From the NCBI GenBank assembly GCA_958299035.1, contig CATQJL010000223.1:7367753-7431752 (forward strand): DNA of 64,000 nt. Reading direction: 5' to 3'. The position numbers and the translations under genes were made by a program. The notes beneath the pieces were generated by a model. The model saw nothing but the letters and a program-made list of their open reading frames with translations, did not search any database and was not told the DNA's origin. Shown in pieces: positions 51,867 through 63,698 of this stretch; the first letter of the stretch is position 1; each line of letters opens with the position of its first letter. This stretch comes from Cylicocyclus nassatus (taxonomy: Eukaryota; Nematoda; Chromadorea; Rhabditida; Strongylidae).

Positions 51867-53559
51867 TTCTCGAATTCTATCGAATAATTGAAGCGTACTT
51901 GCATTCTTTGTTATTGCGCTCATTTTTCGTTCAAATTGTGTGTTGTGCCAACAATGCAGAATGGGAAGGAATAGGAAAAATTATCACTCAGAAAACTCTA
52001 GGCAATTTTTCTCAGCCTCCGTTCTCCAAATTTTGCTCGTTAATCGATGACTACGTCTTGCTCCCTCAACATCATAAAATCTTTCAGTTGCATCCATAAG
52101 CAGTGGGTATAAATAAAGGGCCGAAAATAACGGTAGAAGAAGGCTTTTAGAAACCCCAAGCTGTTTTTTCCATCCACAAACTGTTTTCAAATGTTGTGGA
52201 GGATTTTATGCTTTGAAAGCGATGATTTTCTTGCATTACAGTTAAATTTGATCTCTCTGAAACAAGTCTGTATTTACGTAGCAGTGTCTAAGCATATTAC
52301 CACGTATATGATGAGGTTAATCAAATGTGACGAGATGTCTGCAGGTCTCACTTCCTTCTCAACGGAGTAAGACAAAAAGAGAGTCATATCAACCACTTAG
52401 CATTGTAAGTGTGACAGCTAGTAGTTAGCAGAAGAAGCCGGGTGTGTCATCTCTGTTGTTATAGCCTGCCTCAATAAATTTAGACTCTTAATTTTGAGGT
52501 TTGTAACTACGCTGCTGATGTAAATGTCCGGCATGGAATTTTTCGTGTGTGTTAACCGATAAGCAATAAAGTATGTACACATATGATTTCGATAACGGCT
52601 GATGTTCTACTCTTTAGTACGTTTCGCTGGGCCATTTTATGATTTTTTTGGCACTTGCTATATTAATAACCTCTCACCTCCTTTTGGCATTCCTACACTT
52701 TCCTCTAAACGAAGCAGCGAAACTTATTCCAAGCTGAGGAAGAACCACTTGATAAATTTCCACTTCGAAAATTTTGTTTCATCGGTTTTGGTATGAAAGG
52801 AACACCAAGCTTTTTTCTTTATTATAATAGTTTTGCTCAAGGAGTGAGTACTTTAGAGGAAATTTATTAATTTTGAGTTTTTGCTATTTTAAATAACAGC
52901 TAAAACCAATGCGACTATGTATAGGGGAAGAAGAAAAAGCTACTTGAAATCTGAACATCTGCGAATCTTTTAACAAAAAATAAGTTGACTAACAAGAAAA
53001 AGCTCATTTTACGCTTACACCGGCTACTTGTCCTTTTATCCTATCTATAGACTCAGCTAAACTATATAAAATGCAAAACCTATCTTGCATTTAGGAAAAG
53101 CACTGCTTAAAATATTGAAACTTCATTCACTTGGGATTTTTTCTCTCACAAAGACGTTTATGCACATGTACCCATGTGACACAAGTGCATGCATTTACTT
53201 TGTTCGATTGGCTTATGTAGTGTTTTGAAAATGCAAAAACATGGAAATTTATTGGATTTTGATTACTGTCGATCTGCTAATCTCTTAAAAGCAAACAATC
53301 ACATAGATGAAAGATTTCCTCTTTAACTCAGTCAACCTTTGATGCTGCTTTATGCGTGATCAGATTTATGTGTGCTCAGTCATGTCCACTGAGTGTTATG
53401 ATTATATGATGATTGATTGTGATTACCCGTGCGTGCACTATAAAAAAATAATCGAGCAATTAGTCTCGCAATTTCATACGCGTTTACCTTTACGAATTAG
53501 AATATAACGTAAAAAAAGCGTCAAATTCTATAATCTGTCCATGTAATTCACTCTAGAGA
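51867..53559. other. Upstream region of the second chemoreceptor gene
   Basis: 1.7 kb without a supported gene. It ends with CTCTAG three bases before the ATG at 53560, a candidate trans-splice acceptor mirroring the other receptor gene. Confidence 0.4.
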
Positions 53560-56500
53560 ATGAGTGAATCCTTCTGGAGCACTCTTATCGATGTGCAGTT
53601 TGTCATCTCCGTTTTTACCTTCTTCTACTATTCCTGGATACTCACCATAATGCTGAGGTCAATATCGAGCGTATTTCGATCAGCATTCTTTCGTATATTC
53701 ATAATTACTGGTGAGAATTTATATTTATAAGTGTAATTAGGTGTAAAAAGGTATTATTGCGTGGAGCAACGTGGCATGTTTAGCTTCTAAGAGCTCATAT
53801 AATTAACTGATAGATATCCGAAAGATGAAGGGTAACTTGAAAAAGTTTCTTTGAACAAGGAAACGGAGCAAACAGCTCCCAGAGAATAAGTTTCCTTTCA
53901 AGATTGCATGGGGTAGTTATCGCCGTTAAATTCTAGCTGGTCAAAAATTCCATAACATGTGTAACATTACTTCATTTTAGCCAACTTTTGCGTGCCTTGG
54001 TAACCATATAAACCGCTTTCATCTAGTGGTAATTACGCGATTGCATCTAATATGATCGGAAACTAATTCGGCTATTCAAATTTAAGCAACCATGCCCTCG
54101 GTGCAATATCACAATCAAATTTGCACCGATTGCAAAAGAGACTCGATTCGAAGCTAGTAGATGCATCAGTGATTTATCGATGTTCGTTTTTCAGGTTTCT
54201 TTGATATACAAGCCATTGTAGTAGCTGAATATATAAGGGCAGATCAACGCTTAGGATTCGGTATGTTTGTTTAACACAGGTTTGTTCTACGAGTATGCTG
54301 CTGATCTTTACAACAAGCGGATTTATTCGGGCGTTTGAAATATGATGAATCAAAAATGCCTATTTCTACTATCGGTAGGTCATAAGCAACATAGAAACCT
54401 CATATGAATTTCTAAATCTGATAATCCTCATTTATCATTTCCTTGAGTGTGTTTGGAGGCGATATTCTGCATATTTACAGGACCCAAATACGAAATCTTG
54501 ACGCGAACTATGGCTTCCTTCACCGGCACACATTTCTTCACACATCTTTTCGGTTGTCTTCTGATGACCATCAATCGATATATGGCTGTTTGTCAGCCTG
54601 ATTTATATAGCAAGGCAAGTAAAAATGTTTTTGACACCATTCACCAATGCGATTTTTAGCTCTGGAAGCCCAGAATAGTGAATATAGTGCTATTAGTTGA
54701 AATTCTCGTGTCTTTTATAGCACATCTGCCGTTATTCTTGATTAAATTTGATTATAAGTGGATAGATGGCAAGTGGACACTTGCTGGACGTTCGAAACCA
54801 ATTCCTGTAGGTTTTTTATTCTTTACCTATAAACAATATCTTATAGTATTTGTGCAGTAATGTTACAGTTCAACCGTATATTGAGTAACACTATCGTTAT
54901 CGTATACGAAATTGTCAGCGTTATACTCATTGTTCTAACCATGTACGCAATAGCAAATTTGAGAAAAGCAAAGACATTCTGGAAGGAAGCGGTGGGCACT
55001 TTCTTAATCGTACCTATAAATATGTCACGATAATTTTCTTTTCTGTTTAATGTGATTACCTTTTCTACAAACTACAAACTTATTTTTTGCACTTGATTTA
55101 TTGAACTGAATATGCATTTTTCTTTGTTCAGGGATTGCTGCTTATAGTGGGAATCGATTGCTTGTTAGGAGCTTTTGACTGCGTATATGAGTCTGCGGAC
55201 TTGTTCGGATTCAAGAATGCAAATGATCCCGTGCTCAACTTTATTGAAGGACACGTGAGTGGTGTTAGATCAAGTTTTACACTGTTTTAAGAACACTTTT
55301 GGGCTGTCTCATTGTGAGTACAGCTAAATCAAATTCTATGTGTGATGGGGCATGCAGTGGTATAATTTGCAAATTACTCGTGCTTTGTATAATTTTAGTA
55401 ACGTCACAAAATACACATGTGCTATTTTATCAAAAGCTTCGAGAGTATCAAATCAAATATAAGTTTATAAGTCAATTTTTGAGAATTTTCTTACATAAAA
55501 CGACAGAAGCTTCAGAGTATTATGTGTGAATTAGGGCTGTTTTGAGCTTTCTTGGTACGTAATAGTCTGCGTCGATAGTTCTCGTAAATAATTTATCTAC
55601 AGTGTTAGATTTCTAACACCAATAAAGTTGTAGCTGGGTTGGTGGACGTCCTTTCCAAAGAGAAAATAGATAGAAACTGTCTTACGGCAAATGGTCGTTG
55701 AGCAAAAAGATTCTCTCTTGAAATCATGAATTTGAAAAACTCTGTCTACTTTGAGGAGACCTAAATTCTTCCTTTTTTATATTTAGAGTAGTATTCGAAA
55801 AAGCAAAGTAAGCTCTGACACAAGGCATCCGAAGCCTCGCCAAAACTTTGGTTCATGTGAGAAAAATCCAAAAACTTGATTAAAGCAGTGGCTCAACTTC
55901 GACCTAAGCTTTTTTGCTTAGCAAGTGTAATTCGACGCATTAATCCCGAAAATCACCCTACGTAGAAATGGATATTGGCAGTCCTCAGACCGCTTCATTT
56001 TGGATTTGGAAGAGCGAAACAACTCTCGCCAAATTTGAAGTCGCGGAGTCGTTACGGAGCGTAGCTCAGATTTGCCGAAACACCCGTTGACCTTTGAGAA
56101 ATAAAAAGAAGAAAAAATAAAAAAGTCTGAAGTTTTTCGAGTTTGGAATCGTGGAAATCAGAGTGATAAAATGGTTATGTTCGTTGTTTGTTTTCAAATA
56201 AGTGAAGACAACAAAACACAATGATCGTATGTGGCTCACAAAATCAAAAAAGGTTGAATCTGAGCAAGACATAAAGAACTGCTCCTGAATAGATTTATGA
56301 AGTGTCAATCATACCTCAGTGGCCTCGCAACTTTAGATAAATTTCACAAGGTTTTCAAAGCTTTGTTGATCCGCTTAGCAAGAAAGCCTTGGGATAGACG
56401 TGCATACAAGCCCAAATAAGCCGAAACATGCTGCATTTAACTAATTTTGGTTAATCCATAAACTGACTCGAAACATTGACGTGTGTATGTAAATATAATT

Positions 56501-57060
56501 CTTCTCTCCGATCCAAGGCAGCATTCTACGATGGGGCACTTAGCTAAGCCTTGTCACGCCCTATACTACCTATTAACCTCATCTGTTTTGAAGCTAAGCG
56601 TAGCATTCCTGGTTTGTTTGGTTGCAGAGACGATAAAGCAGATGACGCAGATTAGTTATGGAGCATGCTTTCTTGATGAAGAGCGCAGAACAGCAGTTTT
56701 CTAAACAGAGTGAACAACGACTACATCGTACCCAATTTTCTTGACTCAATCACTAATGTATAATAGCATGCTGGAAAATTGAAGCAGTTAAAACAGTGGT
56801 ATTAAGTAGAGCAGGACAAGTGAAGCAAAGCTGACGAATGCCTAAAACCATGAAGAAATGGTTCACTGTCTAAACTCCCCTTATTTCAGTACTGTCTAAT
56901 GTTGTTCCTTATCGTATCGATGAGCTCATATACTATCATATTATTGAGCAGCGAACTACGAAAGGAGATTGCTGAAGCCCTTGGATTTTACCGCTGCTGT
57001 ATCGGCGGAGCTCTTGAAAAACGCACTGCCTTTTCTACGATTCAAACCACACGTTTTTGA
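53560..57060 (+). CDS. Nematode seven-transmembrane chemoreceptor (Srv-like), seven exons, 304 aa
   Basis: Exons 53560-53710, 54195-54260, 54481-54614, 54660-54806, 54869-54991, 55132-55254 and 56890-57060; the frame is continuous to TGA 57058-57060. Six of seven exons have the same or nearly the same length as in the paralog at 28381 (151, 66, 134, 147, 123 vs 129, 123) and all phases match. Intron 3 uses a GC donor (GCAAGT at 54615), the others GT. Seven hydrophobic segments; TM3 ends LLMTINRYMAVCQP and TM4 starts LWKPRIVN; extracellular loop 2 carries WIDGKWTLAGRSKPIP, conserved with the paralog as VVDGKWMIVGWAEPIP. Class assignment to Srv rather than Srg or a relative is tentative. Intron 6 is 1.6 kb. 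Confidence 0.88.
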
Positions 57061-58692
57061 CATTTGATAAATATTATATTACTACTTGAGTGATTTATTT
57101 CTCAAGCTATGATAAATTCGTTTGCCTATTTGATTATCTACTGTCAATTATAAAATAGCGAACAAATTAGCAATAAGATTACCAAATTGCCAACACGCTA
57201 CACTCACTAGGGAAAGTGTTATCAACTTCTAGTAATGATGAAGCAAAAGTATTGGGTGGGTGAATGGCTTTGTTGAAAGTTTGCACTTGTTTTGCGTTGG
57301 ATAGGTTACTATAAAAAGAACAAAAGCAAAGCTACATTGCAGCAAATTTTTGATTCTTCAATAAGGTTGATCAGTAAAAGATGTACTTGTTACAGAGGAT
57401 AGACAAAGGAATTTTTCTGAGAACTTTCACCTATAAACGATGAAGAACTTTCATCTGGAAAATTAAAAACGTCATTCATCTCACATAACTTGATCGCTGT
57501 TGTTTTAACCGAGGAAATGTGACCGACCGGAAGTAAGATAAACTTACATCTTTTTCGAGTAATCTGATTTGCTATAATATAAAAGTTTACAGGATGCTTC
57601 AAATGGCTATGTGTTTCCATAAGTACCAGACCGCTAGGAAAAATCTTAGATCCAAGCTCTGATCTGCCGAATGCTCTAATAGTACGAATCAACACTCTAA
57701 ATAGACCTCTATAAGTCGAAAAGTTGTGCATTTAATTTTGAAAACGCATGTTCAGTTTATTTATTTTTAAGTCATCTGTAACTAGACACACTTACTTCTT
57801 TCCTGAACCATTTTGTGCCAAGGCTTTTGAAATTTAGTAGTTTGTGTTATCGTATGCCACTCTTTTGAAGAATTCTACCGATGATACCTCGCAGAATCTT
57901 GCTTCCAATAATAGGGAACTGAAAGAATATTTCCAACCAAAATTTTGAATTCTTCAAGTTGCAATAAGAAGAAAGATAGATTTATACATCTTGATAGATT
58001 TATACATCTTCTACTCCGTTTCGTCCCTTTCCTTAGACGGAGTTTTGAGGTCTAGACCCTCTCCGGGACTCTTCAGTAAGGAGAGAGGGTCTAGTTTTTA
58101 CTTTTCAATAGAAATTATTTTGAAAAAATTGTAAAACTCAACTTGTACTCCGATTGTCCAATTCTTCTTTTCTGTCGTATGATCTTCTGTGTTGCAAAGT
58201 AAGAATGGACTTGTCTTGACTTGTTCATTTTTATTGTGTTATTGTGTTGAATATATCATTTACACTTCGTTTGATATATATCGATTGATCATAATTTATT
58301 CATATTTTATAATACCAGTGCTTTACCTCTGCTTCGCAGAGGTTCGCACTGGCCATCTGAAAAGTATAGGTAAACTTATGTAATGATCTTGGCCTTCATC
58401 ATTCTTTGATGGAGGAAACCGCAAAGTAATTACAAAAATGAACCTTACTTGCTTTGCAACTCTCACATGCATTTAAGCAATGTAAATCATTCCTCACTGT
58501 AATTTCGTAACGGACAAACTCCACACAACTTCAGATTAAGCCGCTTATTATAAGTCATGATATTATATTTTTCTATACTCATTTTTTTTTGAATTCATTA
58601 TTTAATATATTATATTTATGTAGTATGAATGGATTTCTATTCAAGCATTTGAAAACTGAGGAAGATATTACACTTATGTAAATTCATTCAAG
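57061..58692. other. No firm gene
   Basis: AT-rich. A short hairpin with AGACCCTCTC/GAGAGGGTCT arms lies at about 58053-58092. A minus-strand 113-codon frame (57731-57390) shows no recognised domain. The left part of the Penelope-like relic may reach into the right end. Confidence 0.35.
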
Positions 58693-58694
58693 TA

Positions 58695-59639
58695 TTAGGT
58701 TGTCAAGAAAATAATGTCCGTTTTTATTTGCTTGCTTTAACAAAGCAACCAGACTGAACCCAACAAAGGGTAAGGGGTACTGTTCCATAGAGCAAAGCAA
58801 GCTCTACAAGATGGCACTCATGTCTTTGCGCCAAGCTCGATCCACTGAGAGTTCGAACTCAAAATCTAAAGATTTCCAAATGCCCAAAAAATCGAAAAAA
58901 ATCAGATCTTCGTCCAGATAATTTCTACGGACCTCCCACTCGCTCATATCAATACTATCGATATCAGATATCCATATGTGCGATTGGCGTATTTTTTCCT
59001 TGACTAGAAACTGAGAAAACGAAAATTTCCCTGATTTTCTCAAAGCAATGCCGAGCCATTTCTGCAAGTGTGGTTCTATACTATAAGCCTAGGTAAGTAT
59101 AACTGTAGATTTTCAGCCCATTCCAAGCGGTAGTTTTCGAAAAATAACGAATTCGGATTTTTTCGTTTCAGTTTCAGTGCTAAAATCGATATTGCTTGAA
59201 AAGTACCGCTCGAAATAGGCTGAAAACTTACAGTTATGCTTACCTAGGCTTGTAGTATAGAACTATATGCAAAAACGGCTCAGCATTGCTTTGAGAAAAT
59301 CAGGGAAATTTTCGTTATCTCAATTTCTAGTCAAGGGAAAAATACGGCAATCGCACATATGGATATCAGATATCGATAGTATTGATGTGAGCGAGTGGGA
59401 GGTCCGTAGAAATTATTTGGACGAAGATCTGATTTTTTTCGATTTTTTGGGCATTTGGAAATCTTTAGATTTTGAGTTCGAACTCTCCGTAGATCGAGCA
59501 TGGCGCAAAGATATGAGTGCCATCTTGTAGAGCTTGCTTTGCTCTATCGAACAGTACCCCTTATCCTTTGTTGGGTTCAGTCTGGTTGCTTTGTTAAAGC
59601 AAGCAAATAAAAACGGACATTATTTTCTTGACAACCTAA
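58695..59639. mobile_element. Mariner-type palindromic MITE, 945 bp, TA target
   Basis: Two arms of about 390-400 bp in inverse orientation around a centre near 59165. Ends TTAGGTTGTCAAGAAAATAA and inverse; TA at 58693-58694 and 59640-59641. Each arm contains an 87-codon open frame (59067-58804 minus, 59267-59530 plus) that mirrors the other with few changes; no transposase motif was recognised in it. Inserted in the Penelope-like reverse transcriptase. Confidence 0.88.
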
Positions 59640-61320
59640 TAGTATATCTCTGAGCTGTGAGATTTTTTGCGTAAAATCGTTTAAGTATGTACATGTTCTT
59701 GCTATTCTAAGAGTTTCTGTATATATGGTTGCCTTTTTAATGTTGAATGAGATGTTAGATGTAGAATGTATAAATCTTTTAACGTTAAAATTGAAGCAGT
59801 CAATTTTATTATATAATTTAGTAATCAATTTATTCTTTATTATTAGGTTGTCCCGAAAGTTTTGTCGGTTTTTTTCATCGCTCACCAAACCTCACAGAAC
59901 ACCATTCCATGAACGGATTAGTATCATTCTATTCACATTTTTATCCTCTTTCTTATAGCTATATTTGTTCCCTGATCTACCCCGTCTTTGCGATATTATC
60001 GCCATAGCTTTTTGAGCACCTCAGCGATAACGCCAAAACTTTCCTGAATTTTCAAAATTTTTATCTTGATATTTTCGACGAGCGCTGGTGACTGTTATGT
60101 AGGGCAAACCTTTGGCTACATTGTGGCTGTTTTAGATTACGTGGGCCACGTTTATCAAGTCCTTAATAATTATTTACTCAAGAAAAACCGCGGCTTTTTG
60201 AACACGTTTTACCACATAAAATTACCGAAATTTCCAAAAAGCTGATTTTTGAAGCAAATCAAACTGGTTATGCTGCATAAAATGTTTAACAAAAATTAAG
60301 TTTGAACTCGCAAAAACTTCAAAAAGCTTTCATGCTTTTGCTGCAATTGCGCGTTTCATGACCAAAAATCGAGACCTCAGAAGAAATAATTTTTTGAAGT
60401 CAAAATCAGCAAATTAGGAGAATCTAAAAATACGTCTTGTAGCCCGAGAGTTGCTCTATTTGACCCATACTTGATCCGAAACTTTGTAACGAAATTTTTA
60501 AAAATTCGCTCAACTTTCAGCAGCCAAAATTGACAGGCGGAGAATTTTGGCAATTATAAAAAAAAGCATACAAGATTATGGTATGAGTGTGCAACTATAA
60601 GAAAGAGAAGGAGAAGCTGCATCGAATGCATGTTGAAACTCACTCAGGTCTTTACTGTGCATGGTTTTACAGTGGTCTGAAAAAACCGACAAAACTTTCG
60701 GGACAACCTAATATTCCAATATTCAAGTCGAGATAGTTACAGCTATGGGTATTTAAGTGTGTAGGTTCTATTTGAAATTTATGTTCGTAAATTTTTGTGA
60801 CTAACTTGTGGATAGTATTTTCTTCCATGTTATGAATAAGTAATAGATCATCCATATATCTATAAGGTATTATTTGGAAATTGTTTGTAATATTTTTAGT
60901 GGTGTACTTATATTCGTATCAAGAAAGTGTAAGATCTGCTAATAGTGGGCTAAATTTGCCACCTTGAGGAACACCAACTTTTTGTTCCAAAGTATAAATG
61001 CTAAAGCGACAGAAACTATTATCTAGAATATAGTCTACTATATATAGTAAATCTGTTAATGTATAAGATCTGGATTTTGTACTTAAATGTGTTGTGTCGC
61101 TGCTATAATAAATATTATTGTTTCCATTAATTATAATGTATTTTTCATTTGCATTGTTGAAACATAGTTTTAAAAGTTCTTTTATATTGGATTTTATAAT
61201 GTCATGTGGTAGGCTTGCAAACTTGGTTTGCAATCTGATCCTTCAAAGATACAAAATTAGAAGACTATCCATGAAAGAAAGAGCAAATTTGCTTCTATCT
61301 ATCAGATTGTTGTAACGTGA
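59640..61320 (-). pseudogene. Penelope-like element reverse transcriptase, interrupted by two MITEs
   Basis: On the minus strand: 61233-60919 carries YTLTDLLYIVDYILDNSF and GVPQGGKFSPLLADLTLS; after a small frame change 60860-60714 carries the catalytic MDD (MDDLLLIHN) and NYLDLNI. The coding then resumes beyond the MITE at 59842-59642 with INKKATIYTE-type sequence, LRIARTCTYLNDF and ISQL. The GVPQGGxxSPLLADL and YMDD set is diagnostic of Penelope-like elements. The GIY-YIG nuclease expected downstream was not found below 58690. Confidence 0.82.
59843..60711. mobile_element. Mariner-type MITE, 869 bp, TA target
   Basis: Ends TTAGGTTGTCCCGAAAGTTT and inverse; TA at 59841-59842 and 60712-60713. 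Shares the TTAGGTTGTC end with the neighbouring MITE. The interior has no transposase. It also sits in the Penelope-like reverse transcriptase. Confidence 0.88.
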
Positions 61321-61392
61321 AAGGAATATCTAATTGATGGCTCATTGTATAGTGTTGCTCTGCCAACCAGGTTTTGTGGTGGATTTTTATTC

Positions 61393-61440
61393 TTGACCGT
61401 TTCGACAATTACCGTCTTCTTCGGAGGTCTCTAGTCCACC
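61393..61440 (-). ncRNA. Hammerhead-ribozyme-like motif 5' of the Penelope-like RT (tentative)
   Basis: Minus strand: CCGAAGA, then GAC-loop-GTC, then GAAACGGTC. This parallels the hammerhead core CUGANGA, stem II, GAAA, with one core change. GGTGGA (61440-61435) and TCCACC (61385-61380) could close stem I. Penelope-like elements are known to carry hammerhead ribozymes in their terminal repeats. The near-core pairing of stem I is poor. Confidence 0.35.
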
Positions 61441-63430
61441 ATGGAGTCAGTAGTCCGCACGAATGTGACGGACATCACTCATCATTTGACTGATTGCTCA
61501 TTGATTTGCTTTTGTAGACCTCAACGTTGAAAATACCTGCGCCAATAATTTAGCTAGATTTCTTGTGATTATGCTTGGTTCTTAACAACACTAGATTGCC
61601 TCTAAGCAGTAGCAGAGTTGCCATTAAAGGATATGCCGACTCTAAGTTCAACTTTCACGATGATTGTGTAAATGAAATCACCACACCTATTGGATAGGAA
61701 AATTCTTGTTTTCTCTGTTTTTCAATCATGCACATTATAGTCGTAAAGGCAGGAAACGGATAATGGTGTCAGGGGCAATAGCGATCGTTCTTGAATTGCC
61801 CTTTTGCATTTCTAAGAGTCGTTCCTGTAGATGGTTCTTGCTTTGGCTTCTTTGATGTGTAGAAATCAGTCAATCCTTGCAATGTAGATGGCTTAATCAA
61901 ATATAAACTCATGCATCATAAATCATTTTTTGCAGCTGACACACTTTCCTCCGTTGCAGGACATAACATCAATACATTGACGACCATGCAATTTTGTCTT
62001 GTATACCCTTGAGACCAAGCCTGTCATGGATCGTCAACATTCTTCGGATAAAATCACGCATGGTACCATCTACAGTATACGTACAGTAACTCTGTGAAGT
62101 TGACAAAGTAGAAAGAGATTATCTTTAGATGCAGCGCAAAAAAAAACTCTTGGAATGTGTTTGTCCCATTGTACATGTCATTTCACTGAATTTCAACCAT
62201 AATACACCATGTGTGTCAAGCGGTCGCCAATGTGTTAACACTGTTGAGCTTTGTGCGGAGGAGTGTGAGTTAGTCCTATTCATTCTCCTGTAAGATTACC
62301 TTCCTCCCAATGTAACTGTTTTTCATGAGAGTATAATTACATCAAAAGGTAAAACAGGTCAGCTTTAACGATATATTTCCGATTGATTTTTTTCACTTCT
62401 ACATTTGACTGTGAGCGAAAAGGAAAATCCATGCAATGACATGAGCCTGGATGGAATATTGGTCGAAAATGAATGAGGCAATAAGCAAACAGAGATAGCA
62501 TTGTTATTTGTACAACTGAAGAAAGAAGAGTTTATTTTTCCTTTAACTGTTGCAAAAACGACACACCTGCCAAATGCATTCCAAGCTGTACAGTGTTACT
62601 AAATTGCCAATCATTTCAGTGAGCACTTGCCGACTTTGTAATTCAGAATTTTGCTTCTTTAAAGTTGCTTCAGAACCTATTCACCGTCTTTTTTGAGGGG
62701 TAGGCTCAATGAAAAGAATGTTGTCTCTTGAATCATCAATGCGGAACCAGTTTTATTGAAGGTAGCGCTCACTCAAAACCTTTCATGTTCTTGTCATTCT
62801 GGGGCCTTTTCGTGGCCCTCATTGCGTTATGAAGTTCAAAACTTGCAAACCCCCAAACCCTACTTCTGAGTGTCCACCCCTTAAGAACCACTTGATTAAT
62901 CTAAGCCTGGCTTGATAGATCTTTTGCTGTTGCAGGCCCATTAACTCCGTTTAGAAGCAACACTGAAGAACAGGAACAACGCAGACGCCCCTTTACTGGA
63001 GCTTAATTCAGAATAGGTACTAATAGGGGGGGGGAATTTTGCCTGGACGCTGCCTCTAAGTCCAAGAAATGATTTTCTGCACCTTTGTGCGAAAACGATT
63101 GTAACAGCACTAATTAACATTCGAAAGTCTTTTCGGCAACGAAAGGAAATTTGTTGAATTGGCAAAACTATGAGTCTGTATGAACGTATGGGTACTACCA
63201 GGAATCAACACCTGCGTCATTATTTCCATAAACAAAACGATTCAAAAGGCGTTTTTATTTTGTTGCTTACCTGTCCTCATGCTATGCCCTCTTTTCTGTT
63301 ATTTTTTTCAGCTTTTCCTTCTTGCCGATCGATAGATAATCATTTTGCAGCACTATCAAAAACTATGCCATGTCTACCTACATATAATAGACGCATGTTT
63401 TTTGAGACTGCTTGAGCTGTACACCGAGAT
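61441..63430. other. No firm gene
   Basis: Two kilobases without a supported gene. A G run is at 63008-63016, and CCTGGACGCTGCCTCTAAG (about 63041-63059) resembles the inner end of the TTAA-type element, perhaps a decayed end. A cysteine-rich minus-free stretch near 62160-62270 could be an exon but has no convincing splice partners. Confidence 0.3.
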
Positions 63431-63451
63431 TAGTAACTAACTTCTTTATTG

Positions 63452-63481
63452 ACTGACGTTTCGGCAATATCGCCTTTAGAG
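63452..63481 (-). ncRNA. Hammerhead-like hairpin 3' of the Penelope-like nuclease (tentative)
   Basis: Minus strand: CTCTAAA, GGC-loop-GCC, GAAACGTC, with GACT/AGTC able to pair on the two sides. Same layout as 61393-61440, but the first core box is further from consensus (CUGANGA). It lies after the GIY-YIG coding end, where a terminal repeat is expected. Confidence 0.35.
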
Positions 63482-63698
63482 TCTGAAATTGTCGAATGCA
63501 TAGGTAATCTATCCTGCCAAAAACCGTATCAAGACTCAGAAAAGATGTCCAATGCGTCAGAAAACTAAGAGCTACAAAAGTAAATGCAGAATTAAACTAG
63601 TGCTCACCTAAACAGCTGATGACTGCTTGGTCAGTAGACAGTATACCAGTAACCAAACTCCAACAACTTTTATAGTACCCAGTGACCTAGACTTGACC

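Noticed and set aside
57390..57731. Minus-strand 113-codon frame, considered as the Penelope-like nuclease
   Set aside because: It lacks the GIY-YIG motif and any alignment with the nuclease at 63699-64000.
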